DNA from: Rhizaria sp. SCN 62-66
Taxonomy: Eukaryota > Rhizaria, unplaced
Assembly: GCA_001724265.1 (NCBI GenBank)
Contig: MEDY01000131.1
Coordinates: 1 to 64,000, forward strand
DNA length: 64,000 nucleotides
Direction of reading: 5' to 3'
Under the pieces are notes generated by a model, which did no database searches, was not told the DNA's origin, and saw only the letters and a list, made by a program, of their open reading frames with translations. Both the position numbers and the translations under genes were made by a program. Below, one piece after another: positions 42,858-55,000 of the stretch. Numbering within the stretch: the stretch's first letter is position 1; every line of letters starts with the position of its first letter.

Positions 42858-45800
42858 TTAGATTCCGAACCCGAAGAAGGGCCTCGCGCCGCCTCCATTG
42901 GTCCCTGCCGCAGCATCCGCAGCACTGTGGTTAGTCGCGTCTGCCCCCGCCCCACCGGCGTCCGGCGCGTCTCTCAACAGCACGTAGTCGAGCACTTCGC
43001 GGACCACCTCGTCGCCCTCGGCCTCGAGCGCAGCGATCACACCCTCGCCGGCCTCGAGCAGCCTCTGTGACTGCAGTGCGCCGCCATTGCCGCTGCCGTG
43101 GTTGCCGCGGTTGTCGTTGTTGTTGTTGCTCGCGCCGGTGCCCGAGGCGTGCGCGCCCGCGGCAGCCGTAGCGCTGACAACGAGCCTGTCGCGCGTGAAC
43201 GCGATCTGCCACGTCGCGACGCCGGGCTGCGCCTCCATCGCCGCGGCACCGAATCCGCCAGCGGGGCTCACATTGCTCGCGCCGGCGACAGCGGCGACGG
43301 CCGCGGCGGACGAGGCGGCGGCGGACGCGGCGGCCTCCTCGCCCGCGCTCGCGCCGACGGCCCGGGCCAGCTCCACCGCCGCGGCGGCCGCGGCGGAGGC
43401 GGCGGCGGCCGCAGCGGCCTCCGCATCTGCGCGCGCGCGCGCGGCGGCCTCCCGGTCAGACGTCGGCGGCGGCGGCGGCTGTTCATTGTCGCCGCCGGCG
43501 TCCAGGTCGAACCCGGTGTTGGCGAGCCCCGTGGCGTCAATCTCAACCAGGATCGCGCTGCAGCCGATCTCGACGACGTCGCCATGGCGCAGACGGCGGC
43601 GCAGGGCCTGTTCGCCGTTGACGCGAGAGCCTGAGGTGGAGCCGAGGTCGATGAACCACAGCTCGCGCCCGCGCCATTCGACGCGAGCGTGCGAGCGGGA
43701 CACGCGGCCGTCCTCCAGCACGAAGATGTTCGCTAAATAGAGTTAAATAGTTAAAACAAGATATTACGCATGCGAGTTAGTGCGACCGTTGACAAAAAAA
43801 ATATTACAATTGAGACATCTCGATATTCGTTCAGTTCATTACAACTCATTAATGTCTCTTAGAGCACTCATTTACGTACATTTCTCGCGGCCTAGAGTGA
43901 CGAGCGGCATCCCACGCGTCATGACAAAGACCTGCGTCAAGTGCGGCACGTCGACCTGTCGCGCAGTAAGCCGCACCCGTGCCAACGGGCCAAGCGGCTC
44001 GTGTGGCAGCGGTCGCAGTCCCCCGCGCACAGGCTCGCTGTTGAAGGCGTGGTCCGCCGCCGCCGCTGCCGCACTGGCACTGGCGCCGGCGTTGGCGCTA
44101 AGGCTGCTGGCGTTCAAGCCACCGCGCGCCGTCGACGGGAACGCGTCGTCGTCGTCCTGATCGCTCGCTAGCGGTTGCTGCTGCTGTTGCTGCTGCTGAG
44201 GCTGCGCGCCGTTCGCGCCGCTGGTGCCGGAGTAAGACGGGATAGCGTCCGAGAGAGGGGAGACGGGGGACCACGTCTGCGCAGGCGTGCCTGCGGGCGG
44301 GGCGGTGTTCAAAGTCAAGCCGCCGATCCCGCCAGCAGCGCGAGACGGCGTCACAGTCACGGGCTGCTGCTGTTGTTGCTGTTGCTGTTGCTGCTGAGCG
44401 GCGAAGAGAGCGGAGAGGACAGCGCCGGCCGTGGCAGTGTTGGCGCAGTAGCCGAACAGAGCCACAGCGGCCCGGGCGCGCGCGTCACCAATTGCAGGAC
44501 CAAAAAAGTCTTGGTCGACCGAGTCGTACTCGTCGTCGTCCTGGCCGCCGCAACTGTGCACCCCGAAACCGCCACTGCCAACACTCCCAACGGCACCTCC
44601 AAAGTTGCCCCAGAAGGTCGGCATCTTGGGCGCCTGCGTCGCTGCCATAGTCGCACCTGCGTTGCCGTCGGTGCTGCTGGCTGAGTCTGAGACCGTCATG
44701 AAGTCAGACGCCGACGCCGCCGCGTGGTCGCCACTCCCGCCGCCGCCGCCGCCGCCGCTGCGGTGGTGTCCGCTCACTGTGCTCCCGCCGCCTCCGCCGT
44801 GCGCGCCGGGGGACGGCGTGGCCGGTGGCGTCGCGAAGGGCGTCGACACCGCGCTCGCGAGCTGCGCCGCGCCCGCGCGCAGCAGCGGCGTAAGCGCAAC
44901 AGGACTCGCCACAGCGGCCGTCACGCCGGACTCTGACTCGGGGTTCGAGTCGGCGGTGGGGCTTGTCACAGCACTCCGGTCAGACGCCGTTGACGCCGCG
45001 GCCGCCATCACGGTCACCGTCACTGCCGTCGTCGCAGTGGCCGTGACGGCGGTGGCGGTGGCGATGCCTGTCGTGCGTGTAGCTGCTGTTGGCGTTGCGA
45101 ACACACGGCCACTGGACCCGGGCGCCGGGGTCAGAGTCAGCACTCCACCAACTGCACCGCTGGGCTTGCCGTTGTTGCCGCTGCTGCTAGCCTCTGAAGG
45201 CGCCGCTGAACTGGCGCCGGCGGCCGTGGCGGCTGCAGCGGCGGCCGCAGCGGCGTAGGTCGCGGTGGGGTTGACAGCGGCGCCGAGCCACGCGACGAAC
45301 TGCCGTTGTAGCCGCATAAACACGATGTCGGCGACGGGGATGAACATGCTCGTGTGCACATGCGGCGCGTGTGCATACGGCTGCAACGAGCACAAACACT
45401 CCGCGTTGGCGTCGTCGTCGTCGTACGCGTCGTCGTCGCAGCCATAACTGCCGCCGCCGCAGTCGCGGTCACCGTCAGCGCTCTTACGCTCGCTGCCCCC
45501 GCCCCTATGACTGCTGTTGTTGTTGTTGTTGCTGTTGTTGTTGGCGTACTGCCACTGGCGCTGTTGCAGCTGCTGGAAGCGCGTCACGAGCGCGGGCGGC
45601 GGCCGGTACAGCGGGTTCGCCTGCCCTGCCGCGGTGGCTTGTGCTGCGAGCGCGGCGCGGATCTGCGCCCGCAGCCGCGCCACAACACGCGGCGGCAGCC
45701 CCCACAGCGCGGTGCGCGCGGCCGGCGCGACGAACTCGCTGTACAGCGCCACAGCCGCCGCGGTCAGGTCCGCGGCGCCCGCGCGGCGGGAGGTGAAGTC

Positions 45801-48800
45801 GCGGTGCAGTGCGTAAAAGCGCAGCTCGGAGAAGAAGTTCGACGACAACGAGTAGATCGCCAATGCGTCGTCGCGCGTCACGGTCACCGGCAGCGTAATA
45901 GCCGGCTTCGAGTCGAGCGCATTCAAGCCAGCGACAACGAGAGCGGTGGAGCTCGAACCGTCGCTCTCAGGCGACACAGCAGTTACGGCGGCGGCGGCGT
46001 TTGATGCCGATTGTGGCAGCCAGACCGCCCGCCAGCGCTGCGTGGCCTGGTCAGTCGCTTTGAAGGGCCCGTTGTTGCTGACGATGATGAGATAGCGCAC
46101 AAAACGCGTCAGCAGCGGCTGCAGCGACACGCCCACGCCCGCGCCGGCGCCGCGCGCTGAGGCACCACCGGCGCCGCCGCCAGTGGCCGCGGCCGCCGCC
46201 GCCAGCGCGCGCGCGAGTGAGACCAGTGAGCCCTGCGGCTTCCACGCGCAACCCTTACTTAGCGCAGCCTGCGGACCCGGAATGGCAGGTGCGATGGGAG
46301 AGCCCTGTGCATGCGCGCTGCTGGCCGCCAAGGACGACAGCGGCGACGGAGACAGTGGGGACTGCGACGCCGACGCCATCTGCTGCTGCTGTTGCTGCTG
46401 TTGGTGGTGTAGCGACGCCGCGGCTGCGACTGTGAAGATCGCAGTCGCGGGACTCAGCAGCGCCGCCGCAGCCGCCGCCGAGGCCGTGGCAGCCGCAGCG
46501 GCGGCGGAAGACAACGACGACGTCGCCGCCGGATGGGTCAGCGCGGGCGTCAGCAGCGACTCAAACGTTGCGTACGCATCCATCACAGTCGCCACGCGTG
46601 CCAGTACTTCGTCCGGCGTCGGCGCGGTCGCAGCAGACGCCGCCGCGGCGGCGCCGGCAGCAGCACCACTGCCCGCGGCGCCTGCGCCAGTCAAAGGCGC
46701 GGGGCCGGCGAGGGTGTTGGCGGCCGCGGCGGGCGCGGCGGCGCGGTAGGCTCCCAGTCCGCAGTGCGCGCACTCGACGGGGACAGGGCCCGCGCGCGAG
46801 GCGGCGACGGCGCGCACGGCGCTGCGGGCGGCGCGGCGCGCGCAGCGGCACGGGCGAGCGGCGGCGCCGGCGGGGCGCGCGTCGCCGGGGCGGTAATGGC
46901 GCTCGGGCCGGTCGGGGCGCGGCGATAGCGCAGCGGCGGACAGATCAGAGTCGGGATCGCGCTGAGGCTGCGGCTGCAGCGGCTGCGGGGGCGGGGAGAC
47001 GATGAGGCCGCGGCGTGCGTCGGCGGCCGCGGCAGAGAGGCGCGAGGCCTGCATGTACCCGGCAGCGGAGCGCTCTTGCGGGGACAGCGGCGAGCGCGGC
47101 GACAAAGGCCCGCTGTAGGCGAGACTGTGGTGCGACCCTGCATGGAGCCGGCTGAACTCGGTGTCGGACTCGGTGTATGTTGACGTCGTCGTGGTCATCG
47201 TCGTCGACGTGGTTCTACGGCTGATGACGGTACCGTCACTATCGTCGCCGTCGGCAGCAGCGTCGAGTCTGTCGCTCTCGCCGTCGTCATCGTCGTCGTC
47301 GCTGTCGTCGCTGCTGTCAGATTCGCTGAGGCTAGAATCATCGCCGCCGCCGCCGCGGCCGCTGCCACACGCTGCGAAGTGACCGTGTGCGCCCCAACCG
47401 TCACCCACCGCACCATGGCAACAGCCACCGCCGGTGTTGCCGCCGGCCGGGATCAGCGAGGCGCTACCGCGGCCCGACGCGGGCGGGAGGGCCCAATCAC
47501 GCGCCGCCGCAGCCGCCGCGGCCGCCGAGGCTGCGTACACAGGTGGCATCGCCACCAGTGCGAGCATCGCGAAGATCGGTAGCGTCGGCGCTCTTTCCGC
47601 AGCAGCAGCATCGTCAGTGATAAAGCGGCTCACACTGGCCGGGCCTGCACTGCTGAGCTGAGACAGCGCAGGAGGGCTAGAGCCCTGAGGCAGTGCCAAG
47701 GTCTGCCCCGCGACCTGCGTTGCCGCAGCAGCCCTGCTCCCGCTGCCGCCTTGACCGCCACTGCTGTTGTTGTTGTTGTTGTTGTTGCTTTGTGTGCGAC
47801 TCTGCCTGTGGTCGAGGCTGTGGCTGAGGTCCGGTGCGAGCCAGCTGCGCACGATGCTGCCGATGCGCGCCAGCGGGCCGGCCGCCGCCGCCGCGGCCTG
47901 CGAGCTGGCCTCAGCCGCCGCGGCCGCCGCGGTCAGCGCCGCCGCGGCGCGCGTGCGATCAAACATGGGCAGCACGCGCGCGCGCGTCGCCGCAGTGGTC
48001 GCGGCGAAGGCGGCAGCGGCCACACGCCGGCGCTGGCGCCAGTCGACACCGCGCACGGCGTCCGGGCAAACAAAGCCGGGCACAGGCGCGGCCGCCACGG
48101 GGTCGGACCGCAAAAATGGGTCCAGTAGCGTAATGCGGCGACTCTTCAGCTGCTGCTGTTGACTGGTGTTGTTGCCGCTGCCACCGATATTGATTGCCAG
48201 TGACTCTGGCAGCGGCGACAGCGCATTTGGGGGACTCGCTGCGTTATCATAGCACAAAGCCTGCACGTTGGAGTTCATGTTAGTGATTGGGTTGTGGCCG
48301 TCAGTGTGGAGCGACACCCACACGTCAGTGCCGGCGGCCGCAGCGGGCACGACCGCGCCCGACTCGCGCGCCGCGGCGGCCACAGCGGGCGGCGGCTCGA
48401 CCGAGAGAAACGGCGCGTGTCCGCAAGCCAGAAGCGGCGGGATCGGGACGCTGGGCGCCGCGGAGGCAATGCGTGCCGCGGTCTCAGTGAGCACGGACAC
48501 CCACTCTGCCAACGCAACCTAAACAGCGCGAGTAAACCAAAAAAAAATAACAAAATAAAGAGCGAATGAGAGTAGTACAACAAATGAGTTTATGGTTTGG
48601 ACCGATACAGAGCTGATGAGAACGAATATTCCTAAATAACGTTAGTTCGATGCGTACCTGGTGTTTTGCGCGGAAGACCCACGCGCGCAGCGGCGTGCGC
48701 ACAGTGAATACTAGCTCTCCTCGCGCCAGTCCGCGCGCGTCGAGCTCCACGGCGGCGTGCCGCAGCAGCGCGAAGTCGGCGGGCGTCTTGGCGCGCGACG

Positions 48801-51800
48801 AGTGGTAGATGAACAGCGTACCGCTGAGGAGCACGCAGTAGTAGTCGCGGTACGCGTGGGGGGCCGACGCCGGCGAAGGGGCGACGCGTACCGAGCCCGC
48901 TGGCAGCAGCGCGTCGGGCGCCGCCGGGGGCGCGATCACGGTGACGCTCCGACCGCCGCGATCGCCGCGACTGCCGCGGTCGCCGGCGCCAGAACGACGG
49001 TGCTGTCGCCGCTGCCGCCGCCCGGAGGCCGAGGCAGACGCTGACAGCGACGACAAGCGCGCGCCCAAAAACACCGCGCTGAGCTGCTGTTGCGGTGGGG
49101 CTGAGCCTAAGCGCCGGTCACCGGTCGCACTTCCCGCCGCCGCACTCGCACTGCCGCAGCCGCCGTTGCAGCAGCCTGGCGGGAGAGAGAGTGCGACGCC
49201 CGTCAGCGCGGACCCAGACGCGGCGAGCTCCGGCACTGCGCAGGCGGCGGCGGGGTTCACCACAAGCGCGGGCGCCGGCCCCGCCAGACCGGCGCCGACC
49301 ACGGCGCCCGGCTGCGACTGGTACAGGATCGTCGCGGCGGCCAGCGAGGCGGCCAGCGCAGTAGAGCCCGCGGCGGGCGCGCCGCCGATCACCACGGACG
49401 ACGCGGACGCCGCGGCAACGGACGCCGCGGCGGCGGCGGCGGCAGACGCCGACTGGCCGGTCTGCCCGCCCGCGGCGGCGGCGACGGTGGCGGCGCTGTT
49501 GGCCGACGCCTGGCCCGCGGCGGTCGCCGTTGCAGCGGCCGTCACCGGCAGCGTGAGCGCGCCGGCGCCCGCGCTGGCCACGGCAACGGCGGGCAGCGGC
49601 GGTGGCGGCATAAGACCGGTGTCGCCACCCGCCACCGCGCGCGCCGCTCTCGCAGCAACCTTGGCCGCCGCAGCCGCGCTGCCACCAGCGCCGCCACTGC
49701 CAGTCGAGTTTCTGTTGCTGTTCGCGGTGGCAGCGACTAGCGCGGCGGCGGCCTGCGCGGCGTTTTTGTACACCGCCGAGTCCGCCGCGGCGCCAGAGCC
49801 GGTGCTGTCCTCGAGCGCGAGTCCCAGATACGGTGCTGACAGCAAGTGCAGTCCGGGCGGCAGCTGCAGCATGAGCACGCCGCTGCGGTCCTTGGCACGA
49901 GAAAAGACCGGCAGACGCGAGAGCGACGGGCGCGGCGGCTCGACGGCGGGCAGCGCGGAGCCCGCGGCGGCAGCCACGGCGTTGGCCGCGCCCGCCGCCG
50001 CCAGCGCAGCCGAGTAGTCAGGCGCACTGGCGTGCGCCGCGGGCAGCAGCAGAGGCTGGATCAGCGCGGCGGCGGCTGCCCAGGCCTGGTCGACCGCGGC
50101 CGAGCCCCCGCCTACAGTCCCGTTATAAACCGCGCCGCTGTTGGTGCCGCTTGTGTTGGTACTACTGCCGGAGTTTGTCGCAGCAGCCGCGGTTGGGGCG
50201 AAGCCACCGCCGGTCGCGGCCACGGTGGCAGCGCGCGACGCCGCGGACGCTGCGACCGAAGCCGCTACCGCAGAGGACGCGGCCGCAGAGGACGCGGCTG
50301 CCGCGGCCGCGGGCGAGGGCGCTGTCGTGGCTGCCGCGGCGGCCGCGGCGGCGACGGCTGCGGCGGCGGTGGCCGCGGGCGAGGTCTCGGCCGCGCGCGG
50401 CGTGATATCGAGAAACTGAGGTAAGATCGCGATCTGCGCGATGGTTTGCTCCGCGAGCGATGGCAGTGCAAGCCGCCACGCGCGCTGCTTGCCGCGCCAC
50501 TGCGCGCCTGTGCACGCCGCAGCGAGCTCGCGGCGCGCGGGCAGCAGCAGCTGGCGCAGCGCGCGCGGCGACTGCACGCGGATCATCAGCGCGGCGCCGT
50601 CTGTCACGAGCCAAGCGGCGCAGAAGTTAGGCCGCATGCGCAGAGTGCGCCGCAGCGCGGCGACGGCGTCGAGACGGCGCTGGCGCATGGCTGCGATGTC
50701 GTCGAGCAGCGCTGAGATGGCGTGGCGCATCATGTTGTACTCGTTGCTGAGCCGGATCACGACGCCGCGGTAGTGTTCGATGCGTTCCCGCTGGTCAGGA
50801 GTCAGTCGGAGCTGGCCGTTGGGCTGAGCAGCACCCAGAGCACCAGCGGCATTACCAGCGTTGGCACCTGCACCGGCGTTCGCAGCGCCGGCAGCAGCGC
50901 CAGGAGCAGCAGGCGCAGCGTCGGGGCCAGGGCCGGGGCCCGGTCCGCCACCGCCAGCCGCCGCCGCAGCATTGTTGTTATTCGGGTTATTGTTGTTGTT
51001 ATCAGCAGCGCCGTTGGCATTATTCGCGTTGTTATTAGCGTTTGCATTGTTGATATTGGCATTGTTCGTGGCGGCATCCGCAGCAGCCTGCGCGAGCAAG
51101 AACTGCTCGTACTGCCCCATCTCCCTCTGTGCCGACTGCAACTTATCCCGTTTCGCATCAGACTCGGCCTCGTACTTGCGCACGCGCTCCGCATACGCGC
51201 GGCTCTGCTTGTCAACATCGTGCAGCTGTTTGAACGCCTGCGCAGCCTCGCCGGCCTCAGTCGTCCGCACCAGCCTCTGCAGCGCGTGGGACAGTTCAGA
51301 CCCCGTATAGTGGCGCTCGGCGAGCCAGTACCGCATCTCGCTCTCTTCGTCGCCGCTCGCCAGGGCGGCAAGAGACAGCGGCGCGGAGTCGGCCGCGCTC
51401 ACAGCCGCAGCGAAGGCCGCGATGCCCGCCGCGTCGCCCGCGCGTGGCAGAGGGAGGCCAAGCGCGGCGGCCACGGCGGCGGGGCGCGCGCCCAGACTGG
51501 GGTCCAGCGCGGCCGTGGGGGACCGAAACAGCCAGCGCCAGAACGCTCGCGGAGACGCAGCCGCAGCGCGCAGCTCGGCCGACGGAAACACCACCGCGCC
51601 CGAGCCAGCGCCAGAGCCTGCGCCAGAGCCAGCGGCGGATATCTGGGCTCGGAGCTGCACGAAGCGCCGGGCAGCAAGTGCACCATAAAAGCTACCGCAC
51701 GGACTGGAGAGCACGCGCAGAGACGGCATGGTCTCCTCGTCGCTCTCACTCTCGGCGTCGTCGTCGTCGCTGTCGGCGCCGGTCAAGCCGCGGCGCTCGG

Positions 51801-53661
51801 GGTTGTTGTTGTTGTTCTGTTTGCTGCTGCAGTTCTTGTTGTTGTTGAAACCGCGCGTACTGCCATTGCCCCCGTTGCTGGTGTTGGTGTGCGCGTGTGC
51901 GCAGTGTCGTGACGCGCACCTGAGCGACGAGACGGCGAGCGGCCCCGGCTGCGGCGAGAACGCGGGGTCATAAGCACCGCGTAAGGACAGCGGCACCGTC
52001 ACACCCAGCGGCGCCCCAGCCCCAGCGCCAGCGCCAGCGCTGCCGCCAGAGACAGGCGCGGACAGGCCGCCGTGCGTTGCGGAGACCGAGGCGGCGGCGT
52101 CCGCGGCACGCGTGATCGCGAATTCCAGAGCTTTACGGCGGATGTACGGGTACGGCTCTTCCTCCAGTCTGCGCTCCTCCTCGTCCTCGTCGTCATCGTC
52201 ACCCACCCTGGTGCTGTCGTTGTGGTGAGGGGCGTTGTTAGACCTCAGGTTGCGGGTGTTAGCGCGCGTGATGAGCGCAAGTTTGTCGATTTTTGCGTCC
52301 TCCTCGTCACTCAAAGCCCACTCAAGCGGGTCCGGGTCTGTCTCCGCCGCAGCCTCCGCCGCCGCCGCCGCCGCAGCCGCCATTGCCTCGGGTGCGCTCG
52401 TCGCGCGGGCGACAACTGCGGCCCTGGCGGCGGCGCGGCGCGCGGCGGCCTGCGTCGCCCGCTCCCGCACCTCATGGTCACACACGAATGCGCCTGCACC
52501 GGGGTCCGCTGCGAGCCAGCGCACGGGCGCCGACGAGGTTGCGCGGCCGAGCGCGCCCACAGCGATGCGGTGCTGCAGCGCGGCGGGGTCGCGCGTGGCG
52601 TCGAGCGCGCGCTCGCGGTGCTCAATCCACGAGTGCGGAGTCACAGTCACTTCGGCCCAGTGCGCGCGCCAGCGCGGCGCGTCTTGCAGGATCTCGACGG
52701 GCAGCAGCGCCAGCGGCGGCGGCGGCGCGGCCACGCGCGTCGACGGGTCGGAGAAGTCCAGCGGCGCCAGCTCAGGGGAGTCGGACTGCGGCTGAGGCTG
52801 CGGGAACTGCAGCGCGCCTCCGTCCATCGCTGTCGCAGTGGCTGCAGTCGCAGCCGCCGTCGCATTCGTCGGGGCAATGCTCGCGTGCACTGCGTTGCTG
52901 CTCTGCGTATTGGAGCCGTGGCTTTTATTGTTGTTAGTGGTGGGCTCGCGGAGAGCGCGGAGGGCGCGTAAGTGCGATGTCATATCCACACTGGGGGAGA
53001 AGAAATGGATGAAAAGGCCCGGGTGGTCAGGCGCGCACAGCGGCGTTGACGCGCGCAGCGCCGCAGACGCAGTGGCAGAGCCGCTGTCGCGCTCGGGGCT
53101 CGAGGACTTGCTGCAATCTGATACTGACGTCGACGACGATGATGGAGGAGGTGGAGGGAAGAGGTGCACTGAGGGCGGGGCGGGACGTGCCTTATGCGAC
53201 GCGAAACCAATTGCGGGAAGCCCAAGACGCACACCATCGCAATCGTATGCGCCCGGGCTATGTATTGCAGATGATTGAGCGGAGTTGGTCGAGTTTTGCT
53301 GGCGCGCCTGCGTCGTGAGGTGGACGGGGGTGCTGACGGGCAGCGTCAGCGCGGGGGGCGCGTGCAGAGCCGCCAGCGCGGCGTCCAGCCCCGGTGGAAA
53401 GGTGGACGAAATCACGTGCATCGGGTCGTACAGCAGCGACTCCGGGGGCGGCAGCGGGAGCGAGGCCGCGGCGGCAGAGACCGAGACGGAACCGCTGGGC
53501 TGCGACGCGCCTGTCGACACTGGGGCAGACGCCGACGCCGACAGGGCGCGCGGGGACAGCGCCCCCAACGCAAGCGGGGAACGCATAGGACTCAAAGCAA
53601 GGCCATTACCGCGGGTTCGTGGGCTGGCTGAGCCATCCCGCTGGTGTGGGGGCGAGAACAT
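42858..53661 (-). CDS. Giant PH, RGS-like and FHA domain protein, 3505 residues
   Basis: Exons are 53661-48658, 48518-43880 and 43732-42858. The start MFSPPHQRDGS at 53661 is the first ATG. A coiled coil lies near residues 790-857 (KQLHDVDKQSRAYAERVRKY). A PH domain lies near 1590-1690 (YRDYYCVLLSGTLFIYHSS); the splice joins WVFRAKHQ to VALAEWVSVLTE, the closing PH helix. A region near 2465-2745 is RGS-like: LLTRFVRYLIIVSNNGPF, FFSELRFYALHRDFTSRR, ALYSEFVAPAARTALWGLPP and IVFMRLQRQFVAWLG, with inserts. This assignment is tentative. An FHA domain near 3205-3280 is assembled by the second splice: PLVTLGREKSNIFVLEDGRV, SRSHARVEW and DLGSTSGSRVNG, with the phosphothreonine-pocket residues GR, S-x-x-H and N-G. 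The rest is Ala/Ser/Asn-rich. This looks like a phospholipid- and phosphoprotein-binding scaffold, by inference. It stops at TAA. Confidence 0.82.
43733..43879 (-). other. Intron 2, PH/RGS-like/FHA gene
   Basis: Length 147 bp, donor AAAT|GTACGT, acceptor TATTTAG, phase 1. It interrupts the first strands of the FHA domain. Confidence 0.92.
48519..48657 (-). other. Intron 1, PH/RGS-like/FHA gene
   Basis: Length 139 bp, donor CCAG|GTACGC, acceptor TGTTTAG, phase 0. It lies at the start of the C-terminal PH helix. Confidence 0.9.
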
Positions 53662-55000
53662 GACCCAAGAAGCGGTGGGCAATGCCTGCTGTGGTGGTCT
53701 CTGAGAGTGGCTAGGATTGATGCAAGATATGGGAAGGTTAAACAATCGACTTTAGAAATACACTAAGATATTTCAACTATATCAGTCGACTTATGCAAGA
53801 CATGTACGCATATATTTCGTTTGACGGTCCTCATGATGAGCTGAATGGGGTACAAAAAGTCCGCTTTTTGAGAGCCCTTGGCGTTGCCAGGAACCAAGCA
53901 TCTCGAGACGAAGCAGCGATATTTGCAAATTATGTTGCATACTGGCATGTGTCTTTTGAAAGTGGTCATTATCAACAGTAACTTGCAACTATTTATTTGC
54001 TCTACTATTACGAACGCGCTTTTGAATTTGAATAACGCTACTTCTCGTGAAGAAATACTGGGAAACGTGACCATAGTCGCCTCATTGTCAACACTCGAAA
54101 TGATGATATGCGATCAAATGTAGATATATATGCAGTCAATTTGAATCTCTGTTTACTATTAGCGTTGGAATTGCTGTTTTATGTTGATTATGCATATGTT
54201 TTTACTTAAAGCAAACCGTGATCGCGAAATATCTCGGTCAATTTTGTTTGCTTCAAGTCATCATATTTGCGTCTGCGTATGAAAGACGATTATTATTATT
54301 GGCACTTCGCGTTGAGTAGACAAACTCTAGGAAGCCAAATAATGCATCTATTCTAAATAAATCGTATATTATGTGTATGCCGCAACTTATCCTTGTGGCT
54401 CATCAGGACTTGTGCTTCTGTGGATCGGTAAAGAGTAACTGACAATCTGCTTCGACAAAATGACTGGCTCACCGGATAGCACAAGGTCCTACGATAAAAA
54501 CACTTTGCAGAAATAATTGTACTGGTGTCACAAATATTTTAAGAGTTCTCGAATTTTCAAAGCTCATGTCTGCATCTCTGGGTCTCATGGATTGTGATTT
54601 TGCGTCGAGGGGACGACTGTGAGCAGCTCGATGATGCTTCCAACTCGCTTCGCCGAGAAATCCACTCTCTCCGTATCTATTCGGTCTCTAAGTCTCGTAT
54701 ACGTAATACTGCATATGATCAACACGACACTTACTTATATTCTACTTAACCTTCATGCCGGCAACGATTATGCTGCATAACAGTCTTCCGAAGCATGACT
54801 GGATGAGCACTGGAGCCGACTTGAAGTTTTGTCGGAAATCCGCATTCATCGCAGCCCACATAGCTCACTGAAAGAAACCGCTGTGTTGGCATCCAATTTA
54901 CTTGTTTTAGTACCTTTTATTGCCGAGCCCGCATTGCTCTGCGGAGAAGCCAGAGTGATCACGCCAAGCTTTTTAGTTTGCTCCCCACAACTTGGCAATC
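53662..55000. promoter_or_regulatory. Large AT-rich divergent spacer
   Basis: This is the longest gene-free stretch in the window (1.3 kb), between the start codons of the PH/RGS-like/FHA gene (-) and the PP2C gene (+). It is AT-rich, with many stops in all frames. Short open frames at 53763-54123 on both strands have no recognisable content. No RNA gene recognised. Confidence 0.45.
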
